From: Streptomyces hyderabadensis
Lineage (GTDB): Bacteria; Actinomycetota; Actinomycetes; Streptomycetales; Streptomycetaceae
Reading direction: 5' to 3'
DNA: 64,000 bases
NCBI RefSeq assembly: GCF_020404845.1
Contig: NZ_JAIOJZ010000006.1
Coordinates: forward strand, 145,263 to 209,262
This document shows positions 8,431 to 18,775 of this stretch, piece by piece. A program made the translations under genes and the position numbers. The stretch's first letter is position 1; each line of letters begins with the position of its first letter. Below the pieces are notes generated by a model, which worked only from the letters and a program-made list of their open reading frames with translations, was not told the DNA's origin and ran no database searches.

Positions 8431-10674
8431 ATGTCCCACGTCGGCGTCGGACCGCGCGCGGTCATGCGTTCGGTCGCCTTCCTCACCGCGGGCGTCCTCG
8501 CCGTACCCGCGCTGGCCGGCTGCACCTCCGAGGACCCGTCCAGCAAGCCGCTCGCCGAACAGGACGTCGCCGCCGCGGCCCGCGCCCGGATCGCCGACGG
8601 CGGCACCCTGCGCTGGGCCGTGGACTCCGTGCCGGACACGCTGAACGCCTTCCAGTCGGACGCCGACGCCACCACGACCCGCGTCGCGCAGGCCGTGCTG
8701 CCCTCGATGTTCCGCACGGACGAGACCGGCAGCCCGGTGCGCAACCCCGACTACCTGGAGTCGGCCGAGGTCGTCGACACCGAGCCCAAGCAGGTCGTCG
8801 TCTACAAGCTGAACCAGCAGGCCGTCTGGAGCGACGGCCGGGAGATCGGCGCCGCGGACTTCGCCGCCCAGTGGCGCGCCCTGTCCGGGAAGGACAGCGC
8901 CTACTGGACCGCCCGCAACGCCGGGTACGACCGCATCGAGAAGATCGAGCGCGGCGCCAACGACCTGGAGGTCAAGGTCACCTTCAGCCGGCCCTACGCC
9001 GACTGGAAGGCCCTGTTCACGCCCCTGTACCCGAAGGACGTCACGGGCACCCCGGACGCCTTCAACGACGGCGCCCGGCGGACGCTCAAGGTCAGCGCCG
9101 GCCCGTTCGCCGTCAAGAAGGTCGACACCAAGGGCGACCGGGTCGTCCTCACCGGCAACCCCCGCTGGTGGGGCGAGCCGGCGAAGCTGGACCAGATCGT
9201 GCTGCGCGCCGTCCCGCGTGACGAGCGGGTCTCCGAACTGGTCGCCGGCGAGCTGGACCTCGCCGAGATCGACCCGGAGACCGCCGACGAGGTCGGCCTG
9301 GCGGGCGCCCCCCGGGACCCCGCCACCGGCACCCCGCTCATGGGCCCCGGAGGCTCCCCGGCACCGGGCGCGCAGGGCAGGTCCGCCGCCGAGGCGCTGC
9401 GCTCCTGGGCCGTCGCCAACGGCTCCGACGAGGAGGCCGCCGAGGAGGAGGTCCTCGCCCGCGAGAAGCGGCAGGAGGCCGAGGCGAAGGCCCGGCGCCG
9501 CCAGCAGGCCCTCAGCGGCTACGAGGTCCGCAAGTCGCTGGAGCCCGCCTACACCCAGCTCGCCCTCAACGGCGCCGACGGCCCCCTCGCCGACGAGCGG
9601 GTCCGCAGGGCCGTGGCCCGCGCCCTGGACCGGGAGAAGCTGGCCGAGACGGTGCTGAAGCCGCTCGGCCTGCCCGCCGACCCCGTGGGCAGCCACCTCG
9701 CACTGTCCGGCCAGCCCGCCTACGCCGACGGCAGCGGCGCGCTCGGCGAGCAGAACGCCAAGGAGGCCCGGGCCCTGCTCGCGGACGCCGGATGGGTCCC
9801 CGGCGGCCCGGTGAAGAAGAAGGACGGCGAGGAGGCGGCCGGCGCCGAGCAGGAGAAGAAGGACAAGGACGAGAAGGACGGGCAGAAGTCCGAGGGCGAC
9901 GACGACGGCACGTACATCGTCGGCGAGGACAACAAGAACGCCGGCGAGAACGACGGCGAGAACGACGACGGCGCGGACCGCGAGAGCGGCGAGAAGCACA
10001 GCAGCGGCAAGAACACCGCCCAGGGCGGCGCGCCCGGCGCCTACGCCCCCAAGGGCACCGCGGCCCCGGCCGGCGCCGCCGCGGCCCCGCTCGCCAAGGA
10101 CGGCAAGGCGCTCACCCTCCGCTTCGTGCTGCCCTCGGGCCCCGGCTCCGAGACCCTGCGCACCGTGGCTGACCGCATCACGGACATGCTCAAGGAGATC
10201 GGCATCGGCACCAAGATCACCAAGGTGCCGGACGAGAGCTACTTCAAGGACCACATCGCCGCCGGCGAGTACGACCTGGCCCTCTACTCCTGGCCCGCCT
10301 CCGCCTTCCCCGCCACCGACGCCCGCCCCATCTACGCCAAGCCCGTCCCGGCCGCCGACGGTTCCCTGAACGTCGCGCAGAACTACACCCGGGTCGGCAC
10401 CGACCAGGTCGACCAGCTCTTCGACCGGGCCATGGCCACGCTGGACCAGAAGGAGGCCCGGGACCTGCTGCGCAAGGCCGACTCGCGGATCTGGGCGGCG
10501 GCCGGCTCGGTCCCCCTCTACCAGCGCCCCCAGCTGGTTGCGGCCCGCAAGAACCTCGCCAACGCGGGCGCCTTCGGCTTCGAGACCCCCCTCTACGAGG
10601 ACATGGGCTTCCTCGAGAAGGGCGCCCGGGGCTCCCTGCCCTCCGCCCCTTCCTCGCCCTCGCCCTCGTCCTGA
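8431..10674 (+). CDS. LpqW-like family 5 extracellular solute-binding lipoprotein
   Basis: This is a 747-aa lipoprotein. The signal peptide ends in the lipobox LAGC (C31), and the rest is a family 5 (oligopeptide-type) binding protein, with typical segments such as RWAVDSVPDTLNAF and QAVWSDGREIGAADF. An additional low-complexity stretch of roughly 90 residues, rich in Lys, Asp, Glu and Gly (DNA about 9810-10080), interrupts the C-terminal lobe. No permease or ATPase gene follows; typA is next. A family 5 SBP beside typA is also the mycobacterial arrangement (lpqW-typA). LpqW there acts in phosphatidylinositol-mannoside/lipomannan synthesis rather than uptake. A cell-envelope role here is inference. 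The start follows GGAGGT. Confidence 0.85.
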   Translation: MSHVGVGPRAVMRSVAFLTAGVLAVPALAGCTSEDPSSKPLAEQDVAAAARARIADGGTLRWAVDSVPDTLNAFQSDADATTTRVAQAVLPSMFRTDETGSPVRNPDYLESAEVVDTEPKQVVVYKLNQQAVWSDGREIGAADFAAQWRALSGKDSAYWTARNAGYDRIEKIERGANDLEVKVTFSRPYADWKALFTPLYPKDVTGTPDAFNDGARRTLKVSAGPFAVKKVDTKGDRVVLTGNPRWWGEPAKLDQIVLRAVPRDERVSELVAGELDLAEIDPETADEVGLAGAPRDPATGTPLMGPGGSPAPGAQGRSAAEALRSWAVANGSDEEAAEEEVLAREKRQEAEAKARRRQQALSGYEVRKSLEPAYTQLALNGADGPLADERVRRAVARALDREKLAETVLKPLGLPADPVGSHLALSGQPAYADGSGALGEQNAKEARALLADAGWVPGGPVKKKDGEEAAGAEQEKKDKDEKDGQKSEGDDDGTYIVGEDNKNAGENDGENDDGADRESGEKHSSGKNTAQGGAPGAYAPKGTAAPAGAAAAPLAKDGKALTLRFVLPSGPGSETLRTVADRITDMLKEIGIGTKITKVPDESYFKDHIAAGEYDLALYSWPASAFPATDARPIYAKPVPAADGSLNVAQNYTRVGTDQVDQLFDRAMATLDQKEARDLLRKADSRIWAAAGSVPLYQRPQLVAARKNLANAGAFGFETPLYEDMGFLEKGARGSLPSAPSSPSPSS

Positions 10675-10806
10675 ACCCTCCCGGCAAGCCGCAGCCCCCG
10701 GGGCCCCGTACCATTGGGTGAGGCCGTGGCATGTACCGCCCGGCAGGCCCGCGTGACACGGACGTCCGCGACGGCCGTCCTCACACCCTCCGGGAGTAAG
10801 CCACTT

Positions 10807-12723
<1,917 letters not shown>

Positions 12724-12742
12724 GCGGACCACCGCACGACGG

Positions 12743-12783
12743 ACGGCACCGGACGCCACGGCTCACGTGGTGTCCGGTGCCGT
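12743..12783 (+). terminator. Terminator hairpin of typA
   Basis: The arms ACGGCACCGGACGCCACG and CGTGGTGTCCGGTGCCGT form an 18-bp stem with one G-U pair and a 5-nt loop, starting 20 nt after the typA stop. It is followed by TTGGC and no long T run, as is common in Streptomyces. Confidence 0.8.
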
Positions 12784-13026
12784 TTGGCGTGAGTCCCGAC
12801 GCGGGCGGGACGCGGGGGGTAGGGAAAACCCTCGATTTCCCCGGGGGGCGCGGCGAGGCGGGCAGGGCCGCACTAACCTGCGCGAAAGCACTCCGCCCGG
12901 AGTGCCGGCGGGCGGTCCCGTCCGGGTGTCCGGCGGCCGGCGCCGGCGGACCTGCCGGGCGCGGGACATACCTGCGGGTCAGCTTGCACCCACAGCACGT
13001 TACGCGCAATCAATTTCTGCCGCGCG

Positions 13027-13047
13027 GCCGTCCGTTATGCGGACGGT
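13027..13047. promoter_or_regulatory. Inverted repeat (8-bp arms) upstream of bldK
   Basis: GCCGTCCG, a TTATG loop and CGGACGGT form an almost perfect hairpin or operator dyad in the AT-richer bldK upstream segment. There is no T run after it, and it lies 244 nt past the typA terminator, so a regulatory site is more likely than a terminator. Confidence 0.35.
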
Positions 13048-13282
13048 CACCACCGTTAGATGTGTAACAAGTCCGTTTCGCAGCGATCTCGTACCAAACC
13101 CTTTGTCCGGATTTTGAAAGATCTGGCCCCTATCTGTGATCGAACCGAGACCTCGAACCTGTGGTTCGTTCCCCGGAGGATGGCAGATAGTTAGGCGCGT
13201 AGAGCTCGGATAAACGGGTCACGCGCTGACGGGGCGCAGGCTCGCGAGCGTGAGGGCGCCCGACGATCTCATCACCGGCCGA

Positions 13283-13292
13283 TGGCCGGAAT
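13283..13292 (+). promoter_or_regulatory. Match to the AdpA-binding consensus
   Basis: TGGCCGGAAT fits all positions of the published AdpA consensus TGGCSNGWWY. AdpA is the central activator of Streptomyces morphological development, and bldK is needed for aerial mycelium, so the placement makes sense. The consensus is degenerate, and one match in about 0.9 kb is weak evidence. Confidence 0.3.
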
Positions 13293-13344
13293 GTGTCGCG
13301 TGCTCCTCTTTGCGGTGAACCAGCGGATTCATGAGGAGGAACCC

Positions 13345-13467
13345 ATGCGAGGTGCCACAAGCGCCATATGGGTCGCGTCGTCCCCGATGGCAGGTGTAGG
13401 CCCCGCGGGTGCGTTCAGTGCCGTCACGGTGGATGCGGCAGCGGCCCGGCGTCGCGAACTTCCTTGA
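13345..13467 (+). pseudogene. 40-codon leader ORF resembling the 5' end of an oligopeptide-binding lipoprotein gene
   Basis: An ATG preceded by an excellent SD (GAGGAGG, 13333-13339) opens a 40-aa frame starting MRGATSAIWVASS. The SBP gene of the second transporter operon starts MRGATHAKWAAC behind the same GAGGAGG context. The similarity runs over the SD and about 12 codons and then stops: there is no hydrophobic core and no lipobox here. It is either a decayed remnant of an SBP gene that once headed the bldK operon or a retained translated leader peptide. It sits 169 nt before bldKA. Confidence 0.45.
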
Positions 13468-13480
13468 CGTCGTGTGCCGT

Positions 13481-13500
13481 CGGTCGGTAGCCGCCGACCG
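13481..13500 (+). promoter_or_regulatory. Hairpin between the leader ORF and bldKA
   Basis: CGGTCGG, TAGCCG and CCGACCG form a 7-bp stem with a 6-nt loop, beginning 13 nt after the stop of the 40-codon leader ORF. A hairpin just downstream of a short translated ORF could couple leader translation to bldK expression; that is inference. Confidence 0.3.
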
Positions 13501-13636
13501 CGAGCCAGGGTTCTCCGGGGGCGGTGTCGCCCCTCCGTCGTTGTTCCCCTCGCGCGCTGCGCCCAGACGTACGCCGTGCGAAGGCCGCCGGCCGCGTGCA
13601 CAGCCGACGACCTCCTACCTGTGAAATGGACGAATC

Positions 13637-14668
13637 ATGACGAGTCCAATCGAGATTGAGGGTGCTGAAGCCTCTTCCGTCTTGGACAAAGAGAGCGCGC
13701 CGCAGGGCGACGCCCCGAAGCCCAAGGAGCCGGAGGGGCGCAAGCCCGGCCAGTTGATGTGGGCGCGCTTCAAGCGCGACCGGGCCGGTGTGATCTCTGC
13801 CTTCATCGTCCTGTTCTTCTTCGTGATCGCCGCGGCGGCACCGCTGATCTCGAAGGTCTACGGCAAGGACCCGTACACGCTGTACGGGCAGGACAACCCG
13901 GACCTTCTGGACATGTTCACCATGCCCGCCGCGCCGTACGGCGGTATCGGCGGCGACTTCTGGTTCGGCATCGAACCGGGTCTGGGCCGCGACGTGTTCA
14001 CCCAGCTGCTGTACGGCATGCGCAACTCGATGGCCACCGCCCTTGCGGCGACCCTCATCATGACGGTCCTGGGCGTCCTGATCGGCCTGGCCGGCGGCTA
14101 CTTCGGCGGGAAGATCGACTACTGGCTCGGCCGGATCACCGACTTCTTCATGGCCCTGCCCAGCCAGCTCTTCTTCGTCGCCGCGATGCCCGTCATCACC
14201 ACCGTGTTCGTCGCCCCGGACAAGGAGACGCCCACCTACGTGCGCGCCTGCGCGATCATCATCGTGCTGTCCTTCCTGGGCTGGATGAGCATGGCCCGCA
14301 TCGTCCGCGGTGCGACCATGTCGTTGCGTGACAGGGAGTTCATCGAGGCGGCACGCATCTCCGGTGCCTCGCCCTGGCGCATCCTCCGCAAGGAACTGCT
14401 GCCCAATATCGTCACTCCGACACTGGTACAGGCGACGCTGACGCTGCCGAGCACCATCCTCAGCATCGCGTTCCTGTCCTTCGTGGGCGTGGGATACGTC
14501 GAGCCCACGCCGGACTGGGGGCGGATGTTCGCCATCGGTGCCGACATCGTCGAGCAGGACCCGTACTACATGCTCTTCCCCGGAGTCGCCATGGTGATCT
14601 TCATCGTGGCCTTCAACCTCCTCGGCGACTCGGTGCGGGACGCCTTCGACCCCAAGGGGAACCGCTGA
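13637..14668 (+). CDS. bldKA: Oligopeptide ABC transporter permease BldKA
   Basis: This 343-aa inner-membrane permease is of the DppC/OppC type. A hydrophilic N-terminal tail of about 45 residues leads into a first helix (AGVISAFIVLFFFVIAAAAP). A long extracytoplasmic stretch follows, then about five further helices and the EAA-type coupling loop EFIEAARISGASPWRILRKE that docks on the ATPase. It is the first gene of a five-gene set whose order (permease, SBP, permease, ATPase, ATPase) matches bldKA-E of S. coelicolor, the importer required for aerial hyphae formation. The SD before the ATG is weak (GGAC). Confidence 0.9.
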   Translation: MTSPIEIEGAEASSVLDKESAPQGDAPKPKEPEGRKPGQLMWARFKRDRAGVISAFIVLFFFVIAAAAPLISKVYGKDPYTLYGQDNPDLLDMFTMPAAPYGGIGGDFWFGIEPGLGRDVFTQLLYGMRNSMATALAATLIMTVLGVLIGLAGGYFGGKIDYWLGRITDFFMALPSQLFFVAAMPVITTVFVAPDKETPTYVRACAIIIVLSFLGWMSMARIVRGATMSLRDREFIEAARISGASPWRILRKELLPNIVTPTLVQATLTLPSTILSIAFLSFVGVGYVEPTPDWGRMFAIGADIVEQDPYYMLFPGVAMVIFIVAFNLLGDSVRDAFDPKGNR

Positions 14669-14781
14669 GGCCCAGGGGAAATCCCCCCACATCCTCGCCC
14701 CGGCCGGTTCGGTGCCGCTCAGCCCGGTCCCGGCCACGTACCAGCAGCGCTCACTACTCACAGGCAGGTGGATTCGTCCCT

Positions 14782-16584
14782 ATGAGCATTCTCCGTAACC
14801 GCACCGCGACGGCCGCGATAGTTGCGGTCGCCGCCGGCGCCCTCACCCTCACCGCCTGCGGTGGTGGCGACAGCGACAGCTCCGCCAAGGACAACAGCAA
14901 GAAGAAGGAAGACGCCAAGTCGCAGTCGAAGCCGGTGCAGATCGGCGACGCGCAGGCGTCCACCGGCCCGGCCCCCGAGGTCCCGGGCGCCAAGCCCGGC
15001 GGCACCATGACCGTGTACCAGACGGCGGACTTCTCCCACCTGGACCCGGGCCAGATCTACGTCTCGGACGGCAAGCTGCTCAGCCGCCTCATCTTCCGCG
15101 GTCTGACCCAGTACAACGAGGACGAGAACGGCAACCTGACCGTCGTGGGCGACCTCGCCACCGACGCGGGCAAGCAGTCCGACGGCGGCAAGACCTGGAC
15201 GTACACCCTCAAGGACAACCTGAAGGACGCCAACGGCAACCCGATCAACTCGGCGGACATCCGCCACACGATCGAGCGGATGTACTCCAGCTACATCACC
15301 GACGGTCCGACCTACCTGCAGCAGTGGCTGTCCGGCGACGGCACCACCTACCGCGACGCCTACGAGGGTCCGGACAAGGGCAAGCACCTGCCCGACAACG
15401 TCCTGGAGACGCCGGACGACAAGACGATCGTCTTCCACTTCAAGGTCGCCCGCCCCGACCTCCCGCAGATGCTGACCATGCCCGGTTACAGCGTCGTCCC
15501 GGAGGAGACGGACACCAAGGAGAAGTACGACAACGCGCCCGTCGCCGTCGGCCCGTACAAGATCGCCGACTTCAAGCCGGGCAAGTCCATGAAGCTGGTC
15601 AAGAACACCCAGTGGGACCCCAAGTCCGACTCGGTGCGCCACCAGTACGTCGACGGGTTCAACATCGAGATGAACCACGACGACGAGGACCAGACCAAGA
15701 CCCTCCTCGCCGACCAGGGCGAGGCCAAGAACGCCATGATGTTCACGGGTCAGGTCGCCACCACGCAGCTCCAGAAGGTGGTCGGCGACGAGGACGCGAT
15801 GAAGAACCGCACGATCCAGGGCTACGCCCCGTACGTGTGGCAGCTGAACTTCAACATGGACCGCGTCAAGGACAAGAAGCTCCGTGACGCCATCACCCTG
15901 GCGCTGCCCTCCGACTCGGTCTTCAAGGCCGACGGCGGTGCCTACGGCGGCGAGGTCGCCAACTCGCTGATGTCGCCCACCACCCCGGGCTACGACGAGT
16001 CGTTCGACCCGTTCAACCGCGCCAAGAAGCCGAACGGCGACATCGAGGCCGCCAAGAAGCTGATCAAGGAAGGCGGCTTCGAGGGCAAGAGCCTCGTCTA
16101 CGCCTACGCCAACACGCCTGAGCGGCAGAAGCAGGCCGTCCTGATCTCCACCGCGCTGGAGAAGATCGGTCTCGACATCCAGAAGAAGGAGATCGACTCC
16201 GCCACCTGGTACGAGCAGGTCGGCAAGGTCAAGAACGGTCTGGACCTCTACATGACCGGTTGGGGCCAGGACTGGCCGTCCGCCTCCACGGTCATCCCGC
16301 CGGTCTACGACGGCACGCAGATCCAGGACGGCGCGTCGAACTACTCGCACATCAACGACGAGCACGTCAACTCCGAGATCAAGCGCATCCAGCAGATCAC
16401 GGACACGGCGGAGGCCACCAAGGCCTGGCACGACCTGAACGAGTACATCTCCAAGGAAGTGAACCCGGCGGCCCCGATCTACTACACCAAGGTCTTCCAG
16501 ATCTTCGGTTCGAACGTCGGCGGCATCCGCTACAGCTCTGACTCGAGCTACGTGGACGTGACCCGGGTCTTCCTGAAGAAGTAA
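14782..16584 (+). CDS. bldKB: Oligopeptide-binding lipoprotein BldKB
   Basis: This 600-aa extracytoplasmic binding lipoprotein has a signal peptide ending LTLTAC with lipid-modified C26. A charged linker follows, and then the family 5 SBP fold with GGTMTVYQTADFSHLDPGQ at the start of the mature domain. It captures the peptide signal for the BldK importer and lies between the two permease genes, as in the known bldK locus. AGGTGG lies 9 nt before the ATG. A strong hairpin follows the stop codon and probably raises its message level over the membrane subunits. Confidence 0.92.
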   Translation: MSILRNRTATAAIVAVAAGALTLTACGGGDSDSSAKDNSKKKEDAKSQSKPVQIGDAQASTGPAPEVPGAKPGGTMTVYQTADFSHLDPGQIYVSDGKLLSRLIFRGLTQYNEDENGNLTVVGDLATDAGKQSDGGKTWTYTLKDNLKDANGNPINSADIRHTIERMYSSYITDGPTYLQQWLSGDGTTYRDAYEGPDKGKHLPDNVLETPDDKTIVFHFKVARPDLPQMLTMPGYSVVPEETDTKEKYDNAPVAVGPYKIADFKPGKSMKLVKNTQWDPKSDSVRHQYVDGFNIEMNHDDEDQTKTLLADQGEAKNAMMFTGQVATTQLQKVVGDEDAMKNRTIQGYAPYVWQLNFNMDRVKDKKLRDAITLALPSDSVFKADGGAYGGEVANSLMSPTTPGYDESFDPFNRAKKPNGDIEAAKKLIKEGGFEGKSLVYAYANTPERQKQAVLISTALEKIGLDIQKKEIDSATWYEQVGKVKNGLDLYMTGWGQDWPSASTVIPPVYDGTQIQDGASNYSHINDEHVNSEIKRIQQITDTAEATKAWHDLNEYISKEVNPAAPIYYTKVFQIFGSNVGGIRYSSDSSYVDVTRVFLKK

Positions 16585-16601
16585 CCCGTCCGGCCGGGAA
16601 A

Positions 16602-16637
16602 CCGGTGGCGGGCGCGCTGCGGAGCGCCCGCCACCGG
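16602..16637 (+). terminator. Intercistronic 14-bp hairpin after bldKB
   Basis: CCGGTGGCGGGCGC pairs perfectly with GCGCCCGCCACCGG across an 8-nt loop, starting 18 nt after the bldKB stop and 62 nt before bldKC. Inside an operon this is more likely an mRNA 3'-end stabiliser or partial terminator than a full stop. Confidence 0.7.
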
Positions 16638-16698
16638 GCCCGGACCTCCTCCAGTCCTCCCCATTCCACTGCCGCAGTCCTGAGAGCAGCTGTCTGCC

Positions 16699-17676
16699 AT
16701 GCTTCAATTCCTCATTCGCCGGTCCTTCGGCGCGGTGCTGATCCTGGTGTTGATCAGTGCCTTCACCTTCTTCATGTTCTTCGCGATCCCGCAGGACCCG
16801 GCCATGCTGGCCTGTGGCAAGAACTGCACTCCGGACGCGCTGGAGATCATCCACAAGAACCTGGGCCTCGACAAGCCGGTCCCGGTGCAGTACTGGAACT
16901 TCCTGGTCGGCATCTTCGCCGGCCGTGACTTCGCCGTCGGCCACTGCGCGGCCCCCTGCTTCGGCGTCTCCTTCGCCAACAACCAGAACGTCTGGGACAC
17001 GATCCTCGACCGCTTCCCGCTGACCGTCTCGCTGACCGTCGGCTCCCTGGTCGTCTTCCTGATCGTCGGCCTCGGTGCCGGCCTGCTGGCCGCCAGGAAC
17101 CGCGGCACCTGGATCGACAAGGTGTTCAGCTCCGGCTCGCTCGTCGTCAGCTCCCTGCAGATCTACTTCCTCGGCCCGCTCGTCCTGCTCGCCCTCGTCT
17201 ACAGCACCGGCTGGCTGGAGAAGCCCAAGTACGTGCCGATCTCCGAGGACGTCGCCGGCTGGTTCGCCGGTCTGCTGATCCCCTGGATCGTCATGGCGAC
17301 CATCTTCACCGCCAACTACACCCGTATGAGCCGGTCGTCGATGATCGAGCAACTACAGGAAGAGCACGTGAAGGCGGCCCGTGCCAAGGGCATGTCGGGC
17401 AACTACACCTTCTTCCGCTACGCCTGGCGCGGCTCGCTCGTCCCCATCGTCACCATCCTCGGCATCGACCTGTCCGCGCTGATGGGCGGCGGCATGGTGA
17501 CCGAGATGACCTTCGGCCTCGCCGGGGTCGGCCGGCTCGCGCTGGACTCGGTCATCAACAAGGACCTGCCGATGCTGATGGGCGTCATGCTGGTCAGCGC
17601 CGCGCTCATCATCGTCTTCAACCTGATCGTGGACGCCCTGTACGCCGTCATCGACCCGCGCGTGCGCCTGTCCTAG
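16699..17676 (+). CDS. bldKC: Oligopeptide ABC transporter permease BldKC
   Basis: This 325-aa DppB/OppB-type permease begins with the usual MLQFLIRRSFGAVLIL first helix. It has five further membrane segments and the coupling loop EHVKAARAKGMS. It forms the translocation channel with BldKA. Two Cys-containing pieces (ACGKNC, HCAAPC) occur in the periplasmic loop, unusual for this family and possibly disulfide-bonded. The stop is followed 10 nt later by bldKD. Confidence 0.9.
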   Translation: MLQFLIRRSFGAVLILVLISAFTFFMFFAIPQDPAMLACGKNCTPDALEIIHKNLGLDKPVPVQYWNFLVGIFAGRDFAVGHCAAPCFGVSFANNQNVWDTILDRFPLTVSLTVGSLVVFLIVGLGAGLLAARNRGTWIDKVFSSGSLVVSSLQIYFLGPLVLLALVYSTGWLEKPKYVPISEDVAGWFAGLLIPWIVMATIFTANYTRMSRSSMIEQLQEEHVKAARAKGMSGNYTFFRYAWRGSLVPIVTILGIDLSALMGGGMVTEMTFGLAGVGRLALDSVINKDLPMLMGVMLVSAALIIVFNLIVDALYAVIDPRVRLS

Positions 17677-17686
17677 GAGAACCACC

Positions 17687-18748
17687 GTGACCACTCAGAC
17701 CAAGCCCGAAGCGGCCCCGGCCGCCGCCGCGGGGGACGCGTTTCTCTCGGTGCGCGACCTCAAGGTCCACTTCTCCACCGAGGGCGGCGTCGTCAAGGCG
17801 GTGGACGGACTCTCCTTCGACCTGGCACGGGGCAAGACCCTCGGCATCGTGGGCGAGTCCGGCTCCGGCAAGTCGGTGACCAACCTGGCCGTCCTCGGCC
17901 TGCACGACCGCCGCAAGACCGCGATCGACGGCTCGATCACCCTGGACGGCCAGGAGCTGACCGACGCCAGCGAGAAGCAGCTGGAGAAGCTGCGCGGCAA
18001 GAAGATGGCGATGATCTTCCAGGACGCGCTGACCGCGCTGTCGCCGTACTACACGGTCGGCCGGCAGATCGCTGAGCCGTTCATGAAGCACAACGGCGCG
18101 TCCAAGAAGGACGCCCGGATGCGCGCCATCGACCTGCTGCAGAAGGTCGGCATCCCGCACCCGCAGAAGCGGGTCGACGACTACCCGCACCAGTTCTCCG
18201 GCGGTATGCGCCAGCGCGCCATGATCGCGATGGCCCTGTCGTGCAACCCGGACCTGCTCATCGCGGACGAGCCCACCACGGCGCTCGACGTGACCGTCCA
18301 GGCGCAGATCCTCGACCTGCTCAAGGACCTCCAGCAGGAGTTCGGCTCCGCGATCATCATGATCACCCACGACCTGGGCGTGGTCGGCAACATGGCCGAC
18401 GACATCATGGTCATGTACGCGGGCCGGGCCGTGGAGCGCGGCACGGTGCGTGAGGTGCTCAAGTCCCCGCAGCACCCGTACACCTGGGGCCTGCTCAGCT
18501 CGATGCCGAACCTCACCTCCGACGTCGACGAGCCGCTGATGCCGATCCCGGGATCGCCGCCCTCGCTGCTGAACCCGCCCTCCGGGTGCGCGTTCCACCC
18601 GCGGTGCGGCTTCACCGACCTGGTCTCCGGCGAGCGCTGCTCGGGTGAGCGTCCGACGCTCCCCGGCGGCCGCGCCGCCGCCTGCCACCTGACGGGCGAC
18701 CAGCGGCAGCAGGTGTTCATCGAGAAGATTCAGCCCCGGCTGGGCTGA
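17687..18748 (+). CDS. bldKD: Oligopeptide ABC transporter ATPase BldKD (DppD-type)
   Basis: This 353-aa ATPase has Walker [10 protein letters not shown], signature [12 protein letters not shown] and Walker [13 protein letters not shown]. The C-terminal oligopeptide/dipeptide domain has the four-cysteine type motif around [10 protein letters not shown], which in relatives binds an iron-sulfur cluster. It pairs with BldKE to power uptake. The GTG at 17687 follows AGGAGA, closely linked to bldKC. Confidence 0.93.
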   Translation: MTTQTKPEAAPAAAAGDAFLSVRDLKVHFSTEGGVVKAVDGLSFDLARGKTLGIVGESGSGKSVTNLAVLGLHDRRKTAIDGSITLDGQELTDASEKQLEKLRGKKMAMIFQDALTALSPYYTVGRQIAEPFMKHNGASKKDARMRAIDLLQKVGIPHPQKRVDDYPHQFSGGMRQRAMIAMALSCNPDLLIADEPTTALDVTVQAQILDLLKDLQQEFGSAIIMITHDLGVVGNMADDIMVMYAGRAVERGTVREVLKSPQHPYTWGLLSSMPNLTSDVDEPLMPIPGSPPSLLNPPSGCAFHPRCGFTDLVSGERCSGERPTLPGGRAAACHLTGDQRQQVFIEKIQPRLG

Positions 18749-18775
18749 GCGGAAACCGGCGACTGGGGCATCACC

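Larger units (their letters stand above)
12784..13344. promoter_or_regulatory. Long bldK upstream region (561 nt without a convincing gene)
   Basis: No credible coding sequence is visible. The part from about 12990 to 13160 is clearly AT-richer and is the likely promoter zone of bldK. It contains the perfect inverted repeat at 13027-13047, and a match to the AdpA consensus lies further down at 13283-13292. Such a long leader suits a developmentally regulated operon. Confidence 0.5.

Noticed and set aside
13260..13344. An in-frame ATG at 13282 extending the leader ORF upstream
   Set aside because: It has no SD, while ATG 13345 has GAGGAGG and matches the SBP start.
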